A stretch of 64,000 nucleotides of DNA from Tetragonia tetragonoides (GCA_038025085.1 CM076144.1:19165501-19229500), one strand, 5' to 3'. Shown: positions 1 through 11,942, numbered from the stretch's first letter. The notes: generated by a model not told the origin, from the letters alone. Numbers and translations: made by a program.

Positions 1-1226
1 CACAAAGAGAAGAGTAGCCAAGCCTCTGAGCCACCTTGAGGCCAAAGATCATTGCTTTGCATTCCGCAATAAGGGGAGACCATCTTGCTTTGATCCTTCG
101 CACTGCAGCCAGTGATATGTCACCATCACAATCACGCACCAACATGCTTAAACCATTCCACCCTTCATCTGAAATGGCAGCATCTACATTCATTTTCCAT
201 GAACCTGCCACTGGAGGAACATTTGGACTAGGAACAACCCCCCTGCAGCCCACCTTTCCTTTGTGTTGTGTGAAAACATTAAACTCTACCACCAGCCTCT
301 CAGTACGTTGTAACACAAGAGGTGCAGCAACCTTTTGAGCTTTAGAAACCCATTGGTTCCTTCGAAACCAGATTGCCCCTAACAAAAAATAGAGCCACTG
401 TCTAACTTCCTCACCAAAATCATGTTGCCATCTCAAGAACAGATTAACAAAATGCTCACAATCAACTCTATTTACTGCTTCAAGGAAAGGACTACTCTGA
501 CAAATACTCTTCACCTCCTCACAGTCAAACAAAGCATGGCATACAGATTTAACATCCTTCCCGCATATACCACAGGTATCATCATCCAGTAAGTGACGAT
601 ACTTCAAGAGGCTCCTTGTGGGTAAAAAAACAGAACAAATCTTCCATAAGAAGTGTTGTACCTTCGGGTAAACTTTTGCAGTCCAAATTTCAGGCCAGTA
701 GCGTTCAATGTTGTCTGCATTCCCACCCAACCCCAACAAATACCCAGTTTTAACCGAGTAGTTTCCATTCTTAGAGAAAGCCCACATAATGACATCTTTT
801 GGGAACCTCTCACTCAAAGGAGTAGCTAATATCAATTGTTGATCTCGCTCATTAAATAACCGCGCCACTTTTTCCTCATTCCACAACCCTGAATCAAAAT
901 CAATTAAATCTGCAACAATATCTCGTTCATGCCCAGGGGGAGAAGGGGTAGTAGCAAAACGACCATCTTCATCAACAAGCCACGGGTCACTCCAAATTCT
1001 GATATTACATCCATTTCCCACTCTCCAGACCATTCCCTCTAAAATAAGAGCTTTAGTCCCCCAAATTCCACGCCAAGAAAAGCTCGGTAGATGGCCTAGT
1101 GACGCCCCCAAAAAATCATTGTCCGGATAATATTTCGCTTTCAGAACATTAGCTAGCAAAGAATTTTCGGTGTGTATTAATCTCCAAACCTTCTTAGCAA
1201 GGAGAGCATCATTAAATACATTCATA
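1..1226 (-). pseudogene. LINE ORF2 3' part: zf-RVT zinc-binding region and RNase H-like domain
   Basis: Read on the minus strand this continues the reverse transcriptase at 1229-2041. From about 1226 down to 400 it gives the linker and zf-RVT domain found in plant L1-type LINEs, with motifs such as PSFSWRGIWG, GNGCNIRIWSDPW, the core WAFSKNGNYSVKTGY, and the zinc-type cluster CGICGKDVKSVCHALFDC. From about 225 to 1 it reads into an RNase H-like domain (RVT_3 type) beginning SWKMNVDAA and reaching AECKAMIFGLKVAQ, so the first Asp and the Glu of the active site are visible; the window edge cuts the rest. One in-frame stop follows GGLGF at about 1229. The frame is otherwise long and open, so decay is modest. 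The element is an old genomic parasite, not a host gene. Confidence 0.85.
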
Positions 1227-1228
1227 TC

Positions 1229-2041
1229 TCAAAAACCAAGGCCTCCATGGAACTTCGGTGCACAAAGATCCTCCCATTTTTTCCAATGTACCTTCCGTTG
1301 GGAGCCTTGTATGCCCCACCAGAAGCGGGAAAACATAGAATGGATCTCTTGAATAAAAGATGCAGGGAGTTTAAAAACCCTCATGATATAAGACGGGATT
1401 GCTTGTGCCACCGCCTTAAGTAAAACTTCCTTGCCAACTCTAGAGAGAAGCTTCTCCTTCCAACCTTGCAATTTCTTCCAAATTCGCTCCTTAACAGCTG
1501 CAAAGACCTCCTTTTTTGACCTCCCCACAATAGTAGGCAGCCCCAAATATTTAACATGCTTGTCCACCATACGCATATTCAAGACAGACCTGAGCTCCTC
1601 CCTTTTTTCACTGGTGACACCCTTACTAAAAGAGATTTCCGATTTATCATAGTTTTTTTTTGTCCCGATGCCATTTCGTACTTGCTCAGTATATCGGCAA
1701 CAACTTGGCATTCCTGTCGGTTAGCTCTCACAAAAAGGAGTCTATCATCAGCAAAAAAAAGATGAGAAATTTGGGGACCTCTCCGACTAGCCTTTGCGCC
1801 ATGAATCATCTTTGTTTGATCTACTTTATTCATTAAACCAGATAAATAAATACGTGGATATAGGATCACCTTGACGGAGACCACGAGAAAGAGAAACTTT
1901 CCCGCATAACCTTCCATTCAATAAAAAAGAATAAGAGACCGACTCTACACAATCCATCACCTAGTTAATCCAGCGAGTAGCAAAACCCAGTTTTCCGAGG
2001 ACCCTTCTTAAAAAAGACCATTCAACCCTATCATATGCCTC
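1229..2041 (-). pseudogene. LINE reverse transcriptase, palm and thumb part, frameshifted
   Basis: The minus strand reads EAYDRVEW at about 2010-2040, then SLSRGLRQGDPIS, then the catalytic box FFADDRLLF near 1750, then KHVKYLGLPTIVGRSKK and the thumb region ending FRWWGIQG-like and GGLGF. These are the conserved blocks of plant L1-type reverse transcriptase. The reading frame shifts in the run of T at 1651-1659, between ASGQK and KNYDKSEISFSKG, and there is a further stop near 1960. The N-terminal half of the protein (endonuclease and RT fingers) is missing: the sequence stops abruptly where the LTR at 2042 begins. The junction lies in the codon just before the EAYDRVEW box, which fits an LTR-element insertion inside this LINE. 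Confidence 0.9.
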
Positions 2042-3445
2042 TGTAAAGACTTGAATTGAATAAAAACCATGAAAGAGGTCACAAATCTGCTATCGGCGTT
2101 TTATCGAAGGGACAAACAGGAGGGACAACCCAATAGCGCGATAAGTGAACTGATCATGTTTTTAGAAACACTCCCGCTCATATAGAACATATGAGTACCC
2201 AAGAATAAAAGGTTCGGGCGCGAAGGTACGAGGTGGGAAGGTGTTAGGCACCCAACTCGCTCGTTTTATGACGGCCTCTACTAACTCAAGTTTGCTTAAT
2301 AATTTAAAGACATAATTCCCATGCAAAACCGGATTAACAACCTAGACTTAGACTAGTAATTGGTTCATCACAAGCATCACAACATTTATTTTTCACCCTT
2401 GTTTAGACATGCATTTTATTGACAAGTTGAGCATTACAACGACTAGACATGCTTGAATAGACAATATTTAGTAAGCAATAAAAGACGTTTATTAGCATGA
2501 TATCTACATTATGACTACTAGAAAATAAACAATTAGACAAGTAATTTAATTTGAGCCCTCAGGAGTTAGTACCTGAACTGTAGGCTATTTAGCGAAAATA
2601 GTAAAGACAAGATCTCAAGTTTGGAAGAAAGAGGGGGAAGCTCAGTGTTAATACTCCTAAGAATAGAGGTTGTCAACTGTAGACTGTGTGATTTGAACAG
2701 AGGGAGGAGGGTCGTATTTATAGCCGAGGGAGTAGGGTTGGACGGGTGGAGAATGGCCGAAATTCGGAGTTGGGCTTGAAGAAGACGGGCTTCGAAAGAC
2801 TCTGCGAGCGCCGCTAGCGGCCCTGGCCACAGCCGCTAACGGCTGTGAGCCTGCCAGCTGGAACTTGGCCGGGCCATATGTCACTCGTTTGGGCTCCAAA
2901 TTGGATGATTCAAGATGCATTGGAAAGCTTATTGGGTCTAGAAATGGCTTTGGTTTCAGATCCAAATGTTTTGTGGATCTCGAGATATGCCCGAAAATGT
3001 ATGGAGAGGTCAGTTTTGGAGTACGCATCAATGTTGGGCTCGTAACGCCTTGGTTGGGAATGTGGTGTGGGCTCATGATATGTCATTGGAATGCTATTTG
3101 AATAATAAATCCATAAATATAAGGCTTTCAAATTAAATCAACCAAATAGACTCCCAAATTGGGATGGAAACACGGTCTACAGTATTCGGCAACATCTGTT
3201 TTTGACCTTTAACTTCGTTTAGCTATAACTCTTAGGTGCGGAATCGTATTTGTACACGGAAGGAAGCAATGGAAAGCTGTTGAAAGGGGCTTTCAAAATA
3301 TGATCGAAAATAATGGAGTGATTGAGGAAAAACTTGAGACCTTATTGTACCTATCAAAGCAAAAATAGCATTCAAGTTTATAAATTACTCCTTTCATCAT
3401 CGGCCTTTTGCGGAGAAATCTGAAGGAGTTTTTTTGGCGTCTACA
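2042..3445 (-). repeat. LTR (3' LTR in the sense direction) of the gag-bearing element
   Basis: This copy matches 9090-10488 over its whole length with scattered substitutions and small indels. It runs from TGTAAAGACTTG to GGCGTCTACA on the plus strand, so it has TG..CA ends on either strand. It contains a short duplication (GGGACAAACAGGA, near 2111) absent from the other copy. GC-rich near-palindromes occur near 2810-2850, for example CAGCCGCTAACGGCTG. Confidence 0.9.
2714..2723 (-). promoter_or_regulatory. TATA box in LTR
   Basis: The minus strand reads CTATAAATAC here, about 720 nt from the LTR start at 3445. The other LTR has the same motif at the equivalent place, which supports transcription on the minus strand, the same strand as gag. 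Confidence 0.6.
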
Positions 3446-6400
3446 GAAGCCCACACTTTGATCAAGCTTGAGTAAAAGCGCAGATCAAAGTATTCAGAAG
3501 GCGACATGCAGGATGCTGATGTGCACATGGTGTGTGAGAGTGTACAGTATGTATGCATATGAAGGCAAACCTGAGTTGGGACATGCTCGTAGCGTGCTAA
3601 GATTTAATCTCTGTGAACACAAGGAAAAAAGAGGTTATGGTTTGCAGGATAGAACACCGCTCGTAGATGGTCTAAATGTCTGCAGGGGACCTGTATTCAG
3701 AGTACATGAAAAGGAGTAACACTTTGAGAATGATCAATGTAGAATGCTCCAACAAACAGTGACTGAACACCGCTCGGCGGATGCCGAGATTCCGTCCCTG
3801 TACGAGAAACGAAAAAGTCGTCAAGACAGCGCGATTAAAAATAACGATTGTAAATGCAAAATAGCACTTGTGAGAGTGAATAGTATAAATGCTTTATTCT
3901 AACCAAATAGTGACTAAGCACCACTCGACGGATGCCGAGATTCCGTCCCTGTACGAGAAACGAAAACGTTGACGCGATAGCGCGATCAAAATGACAGCTG
4001 AAAAATGGTTAAAACATATGAACAGTTTAAATGCAATAGCTTAAGCAATCATTGACTGAAACATATAAAAAAAACAAATGACAGTATAACCGCAATACTT
4101 TAAGCAATCATTGACTGACACAAAATGAGCATCCTCGTAGACAAAGGACAGTCTAACCGCAATAGCTTAAGCGATCATTGACTGACACAAATGGAGTAGC
4201 CTCGAATAAAAGGACAGTTTAACCGCAATAGCTTAAGCGATCATTGACTGACACAAATGGAGTAGCCTCATAGAAAAAGGACAGTTTAACCGCAATAGCT
4301 TAAGCGATCATTGACTGACACAAATGGAGTAGCCTTGAATAAAAGCACAGTTAAACCGCACTAGTTTAAGCGATCATTGACTGACACAAATTTGTGACCT
4401 TGAATGAAATGGTCAGTTTAACCGCACTAGCTTAAGCGATCATTGACTGACACAATTTTGTGACCTTGAATGAAAAGGTCTGTTTAACCACACTAGCTTA
4501 AGCGATCATTGACTGACACAATTTTGTGACCTTGAATGAAAAGGTCAGTTTAACCGCACTAGCTTAAGCGATCATTGACTGACACAAATGAGTGAATAGT
4601 GCTAGAAAATACCTGGGTTTGTGCATTTGGGGGGCCTGCAAAACAAACAAGTTAGTCTTACGCGATAGTAGACGATACCGTAAAAACAGGCCAACTGTTG
4701 AATTTTGAATTTGTGAGCCAAGGGGCCCGTTCCTGCGTGCTTGGCTGTTGTTGGAAGGTCATTTCCATTCTTTGTTGTAGTCGGAAGATCGCTTCCCCTC
4801 TTGATTACTATTGGATGTTTGCTCCCGTTCTTAATTGTTATCGGGAGGTTGCTTCTGAGCTTGATTGTGTGTTGCATACTGAGTTCTGGGCTTGCTTGTT
4901 TCAATGGAGAACTGGTAGACTCAAACCTGTAGTGAGGATATGCACATAGGGGAAAGATGCAATAGACATGCCTTACTGACCATGACAAGATGCACAAGAC
5001 AAGACATAGTAATATGCATGGGGGATTGACATGTAAACACGCAGGGACTCAAGACACTTAGAAATTATGTACACATGCATGCCTTTGAGGGCGACTCTAG
5101 TACTTCTGCAAATATGGTGTATGCAGACTCTATTGACTCACGGCTCCATGCGGCTTAGCCTAGTATACACGACTCTCCTACAGGTTCTAAAGAGGGTCTT
5201 CATATTGGAAAAGTTTTTGTGATAAAGAATTTCATTCCTATGGTGATCTTGACAGAATAAGAGACAAGTGGACAAGATTGGGTGCAGTGAAGGGAGAATC
5301 AGCCCCCAGTTTGATGTGTGGTTCTTGACGATCATGACCTACCCGAGAAGCTAGGATGTTGATGCAGCGATAAAAAATATCCTAACTTAAGGTATGGGGA
5401 CGAAAAGGGACAACCGCGAACGTAGTGGACAAGGAAACGACTCATTCGGAAAAAGTCTCCAGTTGGAAAGTCTATGTGCAAGCCTACGAGAAAGGTGATG
5501 AGTATGAATCTAGACGACTATCCAAAGAGAATGCTTACAAGCGAAACCATGTTCTAAATCCTCAGAAATTTAAATTGCCTCAAGATGTTGAATTTGTTCA
5601 TTTTTTTTGTTGCCTTAACTTTTGCCTAGGCCGCCCTTTCGGGTTTTCAACCTACCGGGCTCATTTTTTTTGTTTTAGCCTTAGGTGAGAATGGTGGAAT
5701 GGGAGAACTCCTTATGATAATGTGACAAAGTGGTTGTCGTGGCCGGACCTCTTTGAGGTTTCCTACGTATCCAGTGTGTGGAATCAGGCCAACGTAGTTC
5801 AGGACTATAAAATGGAATGGCCGTACCTCTTGGAGGGCTTTTGGGTTGTAATGTCAGGCTGGGTTAAGGTGTTAAAGAAAGGATAAAGGCTCAAATAAAT
5901 CCAATGTAATTCCCTTCCCCAAAGTATGCTGAATGGAAAAGAAGTTTGTGATAATGGCAAGGTGGTTTAGGGATCAATGTTTACGTAAGGCCACCGTTTG
6001 GTTGTGCTTGAAGTGTTTGCACTCTTTTGGATCTTTGATCGCTCACGAATTTTTTTCTCTTTTTTTTTTTTTTTTTTGGTGTTTCTCTCGGTGGCTCTTT
6101 TTGTAGGTCGGTCCACCTTTCCTAGAAGATTGCTTCTATTCCCATGTTGCACACACCCATTTTCCGGGTAAGGATGATGTGGTTAAGAAATGAAAGGCTA
6201 TGTGTTTGGCTCAAAGGGTTGCAAGTGGTAATGATGTATAGGGTAGTAAAGGATATTGATGTGAGGTGCCAAATGAATGCCTCCTGTTCATGGCACGGAC
6301 GGTACAACTGTATGTTTTCTATGGGGATGATCATTAGTGAGTTCCTGTTTGATGTTTTCCACAACGAAGGCTTATCATTTTTTAATATTATTTTTTTTGT

Positions 6401-6690
6401 TATTCCGCCATATGCAACTTCAGTTCGTCATAAGCTTGAACAAAGAACAATGATGGGAATCAAAATGCAATCTGTATTGAATCGAAGAAAAGCATTATAC
6501 AAGAAGTAAGCTGGACTCTATGGACGGATTGAAAAGACAAACTAGATATCATAAGACTTGACTAGACTCGACTAGACTCGACTAGACTTGCACACTAGGA
6601 GACTTCGACTCTCTTCAACTTCTCGAGTACCGGCTATTCATAGAGATATGGAGGACAGCCCCCTGTAGATACTTGCGTTGTTCACAACTT
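3446..6690. other. Interior of LTR element, downstream of gag, no coding signal seen
   Basis: In the sense direction this lies between gag and the 3' LTR, where pol would be expected. I see only short open frames with no known motif. It holds two dispersed copies of a roughly 50-nt sequence containing GGATGCCGAGATTCCGTC (about 3778 and 3930), the 66-bp tandem array at 4030-4595, and a segment at about 4752-5392 that recurs at 63384-64000. Poly-T and purine runs occur at 6053-6078. Confidence 0.6.
4030..4595. repeat. Tandem array, about 66-bp unit, 8-9 copies
   Basis: The phrase GCGATCATTGACTGACACAA recurs at spacings of 68, 64, 68, 66, 66, 66 and 66 nt (TTGACTG at about 4111, 4179, 4243, 4311, 4377, 4443, 4509 and 4575). 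The leftmost units are more divergent (GCAATCATTG), and the last three are almost identical, which fits recent growth at the right end. Confidence 0.9.
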
Positions 6691-6699
6691 AAGTGGAAT

Positions 6700-7649
6700 T
6701 CTTAAAAAGGTTATCTTCAATTAGGATGCCCACAGCATAGAGCCGGTTGTAGAAGTCAATCACTTGATATTTGAGGTGTTCCTTGTAAGCATGTTGCAGA
6801 TTCTTGATGCATTGGCGGATTTGAGCAGTTTGTGAAGGTCGCTCGACCAATTCGGCTATTCTTAGCCTTCAACGCTGAAGGAAGGCAGTGAATCCCTCAT
6901 CTTCTTCTTGCTTTGTGATCTCTAGCTCTCGAAGGGTCATAGGTAGAGCAACATTTTCCTTGCAGCTTATAAGGAAGACTGTAGTGAAATCTGACCAAGT
7001 GTGGTAGTTCTCCAAATTCAAGGTGTAGAACCAACGACGAGTTGGGGCATCAAGAGTCTGTGGGAACAAGTTAATGTAGATATTTTTGTCAACTGCCTCT
7101 TAAACGCATGGCAGTTGTGAAGGCTTTGAGGTGGTCTTGTGGATTATCAGTGCAAGTGAATGTCGGAACCTCGGGCATGGAGAATTTGGCTGGTAGCTTG
7201 CCCTTCACTTCGGGATTGACTTTACCAACATTAGCATGGTAGTTGGCAAACAGGACGCTGTTTTCGACCACAGAATTAATCTTAGCCAGCTTGGAATTTG
7301 GTCCTTCTTCCTCAGAGTCGGAGTCAGAGAGGATTCTTGCTTCATCCTCTTTCTTCTCTTCCAAATCTTCAACCTTGAGTCGCACCCTTTCTAACTCACT
7401 CATGAGCTCATCAAGCCTCTCGTCGGTGGTTTTGACCATGGTGAAGTTTGGGGGTGTAATCGGTGAGGTAAGAGATGTATTGAGTGGTGGCGAGCTTTGT
7501 GGTGGTGATGGATTATGGGGTGATGGCCTTTTGGAATGTGGTGGTGTCTTGTAGGTACCTTGTACACGAACCAATCTACCGAACGATCGAGCCCAACCTT
7601 TGTCACCGTAATTCTTCCTCGAGCCCCCATTCCTAAACACAAGTCTCAA
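6700..7649 (-). pseudogene. Gag polyprotein of the LTR element, frameshifted
   Basis: The minus strand from 7649 to 7089 encodes a proline-rich leader, a probable start at 7439 (MVKTTDERLDELMSELERV), an acidic coiled-coil-like stretch (EDLEEKKEDE, SDSDSEEEG), then PEVPTFTCTDNPQDHLKAF. The frame then shifts at about 7075-7090 and resumes as FPQTLDAPTRRWFYTLNLE and SWSDFTTVF-like text, with LRELEITKQEEDEGFTAFL at about 6880. This is the standard layout of a Ty3/gypsy capsid domain (WF, then LxxLxQ-type helices). One stop follows FLQR at 6869, and homologous text (ELVERPSQTAQIRQCIKNL) continues to about 6700. A nucleocapsid zinc knuckle is not seen. The capsid assignment is confident; the lineage is not. 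Confidence 0.8.
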
Positions 7650-9089
7650 CTTAGAAAGACGCCAAAGAAAGGACTTGAAAACAAAGACTCGTGATTTTTA
7701 GAAGACCCTCGGTAGGCCCTAAGGTGAATGAGCCTATGGACGTCTATATGAACTCGAATGCATGATGACGACAATGTGACGACAGAGTCACGACGACACT
7801 ATGCAAGATGCATGCAGGACTGACTTTGACATGTATGCCAATGTATGGATGCTTCCTAGAATGACCCTAGAACACTTAATGAATGGCTTGTCTAGACTTC
7901 TAGTACATGAGACGTAGTGAAAAATTGGAGACGTAAATGAATGCATGACCTGGACTTTTGCAAATGCAGATGCAAAATGACGACAATGCAAACATGACGA
8001 CTAGTTATGAATCCTAGCATGGAGCGTCTACTAGGTACAATGCAATGCAATGCAAACAAAATGGAAAAGAAGAAAATAAAAACCTAAGTCTAAATGCCCG
8101 ATTAATTCCCCTCATATCAAAGGAAAAATGAAGTCGATGAACGAAAATGAGAAAAATAGAAAAAGACGGACCATCCTATTTTTCAAAGAAAATGAAAAAT
8201 GGGATAAATAAAAAAAAAAGAAATTTCGGCATTTTTTTTCGATTTGTTTTTTTTGCCGTATCTGAATTACATCAAAACAAATAAAGAAAGAAGAAAAAAA
8301 AAATAAAAAAAGTGGGAGAGGGGAATTGGAGAGACTAACTATTTATTTTTTTTTTTTTCAAAAAAGGTCCTTGAAAATTATTCATGACTTCGATGCTACA
8401 TGAAAATATATCATCGGGGAAACGGGTGCTCATTGAATTGAATTTTCGCACTATTTTTGGATATTAGGAACTACTTAAAAATAAAAGAGAGACTCCTAGC
8501 ACGTAAGTACATGTTAGCACATAGTCACGACATTCATGCATTTAGGCAAGCATTATAACGACGCAGTTTACAGGCAAACATGTGATCAGACGGGCATTAA
8601 AACGACACATGCACAACAAGCAAGCGAATGCACGAATGTGGGCTAGAGGCTTTTGGCTCCTGTGAGGTTACCACGACAAATTACAATTTCCGTTCGACGG
8701 ATGGTCGACACATCGATTGTAATCCTTTTTCACCAACAAGAGTCGATGAGTCATGGGTGAGGAAGCGTCGGTTTCCTCGACAAGATAACTGTATATTCCT
8801 TTAGATATACGGGATGTCTACGAGTTACGACACAAACTTCCTCGAGGGTCGATAATGATCAAAAGTTGTGCCAAGGCACATGCAAATGATTCAATATATG
8901 AAACATGTTATTAAACAATTAAGAAAACTTGACTTTCGAGTCTCGCCCCCTTAAATACATCCCCAGTGAAGTAGCCACTGTAAGGATCCAGGATTTTTCA
9001 TCCATCTATTTCCACAGAGTACGTCCTTATAGAAAATTTGTAAGTTGGGGGTGTAGAAAAGTTTAAGGGACCATCCAGTTAAAGCTTTT
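7650..9089 (-). other. 5' leader region of LTR element
   Basis: This lies between the 5' LTR (right copy) and gag in the sense direction. It is rich in A and T runs (8200-8370) with no convincing ORF. I could not identify a standard initiator-methionine primer-binding site next to the LTR; the minus strand after the LTR reads AAAGCTTTAACTGGATGGTC. Confidence 0.5.
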
Positions 9090-10488
9090 GTAAAGACTTG
9101 AATTGAATAAAAACCATGAAAGAGGTCACAAATCTGCTATCGGCGTTTTATCGAAGGGACAACCCAATAGCGCTATAAGTGAACTGATCATGTTTTTAGA
9201 AAGACTCCCGCTCATATAGAACATATGAGTACCTAAGAATAAAAGGTTCGGGGGCGAATGTACGAGGTGGGAAGGTGTTAGGCACCCAACTCGCCCGTTT
9301 TATGACGGCCTCTACTAATTCAAGTTTGCTTAATATTTTAAAGACATAATTCCCATGCAAAACCGGATTAACAACCTAGACTTAGACTATTAATTGGTTC
9401 ATCACAAGCACACAACATTTATTTTTAACCCTTGTTTAGACATGCATTTGATTGACAAGTTGAGCATTACAAGGACTAGACATGCTTGAAAAGACAATAT
9501 TTAGTAAGCAATAAAAGACGTTTATTAGCATGATCTCTACATTATGACTACTAGAAAGTAAACAATTAAGCAAGTAATTTAATTTGAGCCCTCAGAAGTT
9601 AGTACCTGAACTGTAGGCTATTTAGCAAAAATAGTAAAGACAAGATCTCAAGTTTGGAAGAAAGAGGGGGAAGCTCAGTGTTAATACTCCTGATAATAGA
9701 GGTTGTCAACTATAGACTGTGTGATCTGAACTGAGGGAGGATGATCGTATTTATAGGCGACGGTGTAGGGTTGGACGGGTGTAGAATGGCAGAAATTCGG
9801 AGTTGGGCTTGAAGAAGACGGGCTTTGGAAGACTCTTCGAGCGTCACTAGCGGCCCTGGCGAGCGCCGCTAGCGGCCCTAGCCACATCCGCTGGCGGCTG
9901 TGAGCTTGCCAGCTGGAATTTGGCGGGGGCATATCCCACTTGTTTGGGCTCCAAATTGGATAATTCAAGATGCGTTGCAAAATATTATTGGGTCTAGTTT
10001 CAAATGAATTTGCTTTCAGGTCCAAATTTTTTTTTAATCTCGAGATATACCCAAACGAGTATGGAGAGATCAGTTTTGGAGTACGCATCAATGTTGGGCT
10101 CGTAAATCCTTGGTTGGCAATGTGGTGTGGGATCATGATATGTCATTGGAAAGCTATTTGAATAATAAATTCAGAAATATAAAGCTCGAAAATTAAATCA
10201 ACCAAATGAACTCCCAAATTGGGATGGAAGCACGGTCTACAGTATTCGGCTACATCTGTTTTGACCCTTAACTTCGTTTGGCCATAACTCTTAGGTGCGG
10301 AATCGTATTTGGACACGGAAGGAAGCAATGGAAATCTCTTGAAAGGTGCTTTTAAATGTGATTGAAAATAAAGGAATTATTGATACCTTATTTTACCTAT
10401 CAAAGCAAAAATAGCATTCAAGTTTATAAATTACTCCTTTCATCATCGGGCTTTTGCGGAGAAATCTGAAGGCGCTTTTTTGGCGTCT
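9090..10488 (-). repeat. LTR (5' LTR in the sense direction) of the gag-bearing element
   Basis: This copy pairs with 2042-3445. On the plus strand it starts TGTAAAGACTTG and ends TTGGCGTCT, lacking the final ACA present in the other copy. Near 9840-9890 it has an extra partial repeat of the palindromic GCCGCTAGCGGC motif. A minus-strand TATA box CTATAAATAC is at 9748-9757. Confidence 0.88.
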
Positions 10489-10489
10489 T

Positions 10490-11374
10490 AACTGGGGATC
10501 CAAATCAGTATGATTGGGCTAATTTTGTTTTGAATGATTTGTGTGTATCTAGAAGGAAGGTAAGTCTGAAGAAGGAAAAGGCATTGGTTTGTCATAGTGA
10601 GGTGAACACAGAGTCAAATTCTGCAGGGGGTATGGTGGTTGCTTGGTTTTGCTAATGGTAAGATGAGTTAACACATATGAAATGTAAATTTAAATTGGCT
10701 ATGTGTATTGTTGGGTAAGGAAATTTTATGTTTTTGTGTAGATATTTCACTTAGATAGGCTTAAGAGGAAGCCTCTCATAGGTTGGGGGAGTATGCTTGG
10801 CTATAGGGTGAGACTCAATGCATGGAGCAAAGAGGGTATTGAGTTGGCTATTAGGGAGGACTACAATGAGGAAACTAGGCAATATGGTCAAGCATTGGTA
10901 TGTATTAATTTAAAGTAATGTCAGTTAGTTATCTAATGTAGTACAGTTTTTTTATATGTTGCTAAGGATGTGAAATACTATTGTAGTTGTTGGATGACCC
11001 TGATTTGAGATATGGGGACATGCTGACGAACGAAAAGGGGTGTTGTTCAAGGATTTGACAATAGAAGAGAGACTCCTTGTTGTTCATCATAAGGTTTTGG
11101 AATTTGTTACCTACATATTTAAGTTAAATTATAACTCAAAATGCATAGATTAATGAATGGTTTTTTGTAGGTTACTCCACACGAATTGCGCGACCCTGAG
11201 AGGTTTATGAGGATGAATGAAAGAGGTACTAGTGGAAGTAAGAGTGGTAGATATTTTCCTGTTAGTGTACAAGGTATTGTGTTGAAGGGCACCAGAAGTG
11301 TGACGGGCAGTGGAAGTGGAAAGGGTAGTAGGAGGTGCAGTGGCAGTGGCACAGTTGCAGTGGAAGTGGAGAAG
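10490..11374 (+). pseudogene. Decayed multi-exon gene of transposon-associated type, left part
   Basis: Fragments with plausible splice sites can be read on the plus strand: QYDWANFVLNDLCVSRRK followed by GTAAGT near 10560; IFHLDRLKRKPLIGWGSM and LNAWSKEGIELAI at 10740-10900, followed by GTATGT; LLDDPDLRYGDMLTNE at about 10990; and VTPHELRDPERFMRMNERG at 11170. The order of a WANF..LNDL block followed by a YxxHLDRL block reminds me of the plant-mobile-domain/C48-peptidase-associated genes often carried by MULE or CACTA elements, but I cannot assign a family with certainty. The last exon runs into a Gly/Ser-rich stretch that is split by the solo LTR at 11380. Frameshifts are present, so I treat it as broken. 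Confidence 0.4.
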
Positions 11375-11679
11375 GCATTTGTGATACCCAAATATTTTCT
11401 ATAATTATTATAATAATTAATAAATAGTTTCGGAGATTAAATTGTAATTACATTCAAGGATTGGATTCATTAAAGCCATAATATTAATTATTACTATGGG
11501 ACTTTCATAAATGGTATTTATCAAGTTTGGGGAGTTTAATTAAAATGTTTTATACATGAATAAGAATTATTCATATTGTTTTAATTAATTTTAATTAGTT
11601 TTAGTTAGCAATTTAAATCAGAAAATTATTTAATAATTTCCTAAACCTATTAGAAATTTACTTTGGTTGACTGAGGACC

Positions 11680-11687
11680 TATATAAA
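11680..11687 (+). promoter_or_regulatory. TATA box of solo LTR
   Basis: TATATAAA lies 300 nt into the LTR and is followed within about 40-60 nt by a pyrimidine-rich leader (CTCACCACTTTCTCTCTCTT). This fits a pol II start on the plus strand and gives the orientation of the lost element. Confidence 0.65.
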
Positions 11688-11879
11688 GAAAAAGATGGGA
11701 CAAGTAATTAGTTTTCACAACTGATCAAACCCTCACCACTTTCTCTCTCTTCTTCCCTCAAACTCACGGTTCTCCCTCTTTGTTCTTCCTCCCACTCAAC
11801 CGAACACTCACTCTCTTTCCTCCCCCTCACCGGCGCCGCCCCTGCTCGCCGGAAATCACCTCACACTGGCAGTAAGAAC

Positions 11880-11881
<2 letters not shown>

Positions 11882-11940
<59 letters not shown>
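11882..11940. repeat. (CT)n microsatellite
   Basis: An almost perfect run of about 29 CT units in the transcribed leader of the solo LTR. The long Arg/Glu open frames on the opposite strand are artefacts of this repeat. Confidence 0.97.

Positions 11941-11942
<2 letters not shown>

Larger units (their letters stand above)
2042..10488 (-). mobile_element. LTR retrotransposon with gag but no recognisable pol (LARD-like)
   Basis: Two direct copies of a 1.40-kb sequence (2042-3445 and 9090-10488) bound a 5.6-kb interior. The LTRs begin TGTAGACGCC and end CTTTACA on the minus strand, and both hold a minus-strand TATA box. The interior has a gag pseudogene on the same strand (about 6700-7649). I find no protease, reverse transcriptase, RNase H or integrase motif, so movement would have needed enzymes from another element. 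Size is above that of described TR-GAG elements and nearer to LARDs; a Tat/Ogre relationship is only a guess. No target duplication is visible: the left flank ends GCCTC, while the right LTR lacks its last bases and is followed by AACTGGGG. The right flank also lacks the missing half of the LINE found on the left. Confidence 0.8.

Noticed and set aside
4030..4595. CRISPR-like array
   Set aside because: Unit of 66 bp without constant repeat plus unique spacer; differences are point changes, and the context is a plant retrotransposon.
5425..5688. 87-codon open frame (MDKETTHSEKVSSWKVYVQA..)
   Set aside because: Antisense to the direction of gag in the LTR element, with no recognised motif; probably chance.
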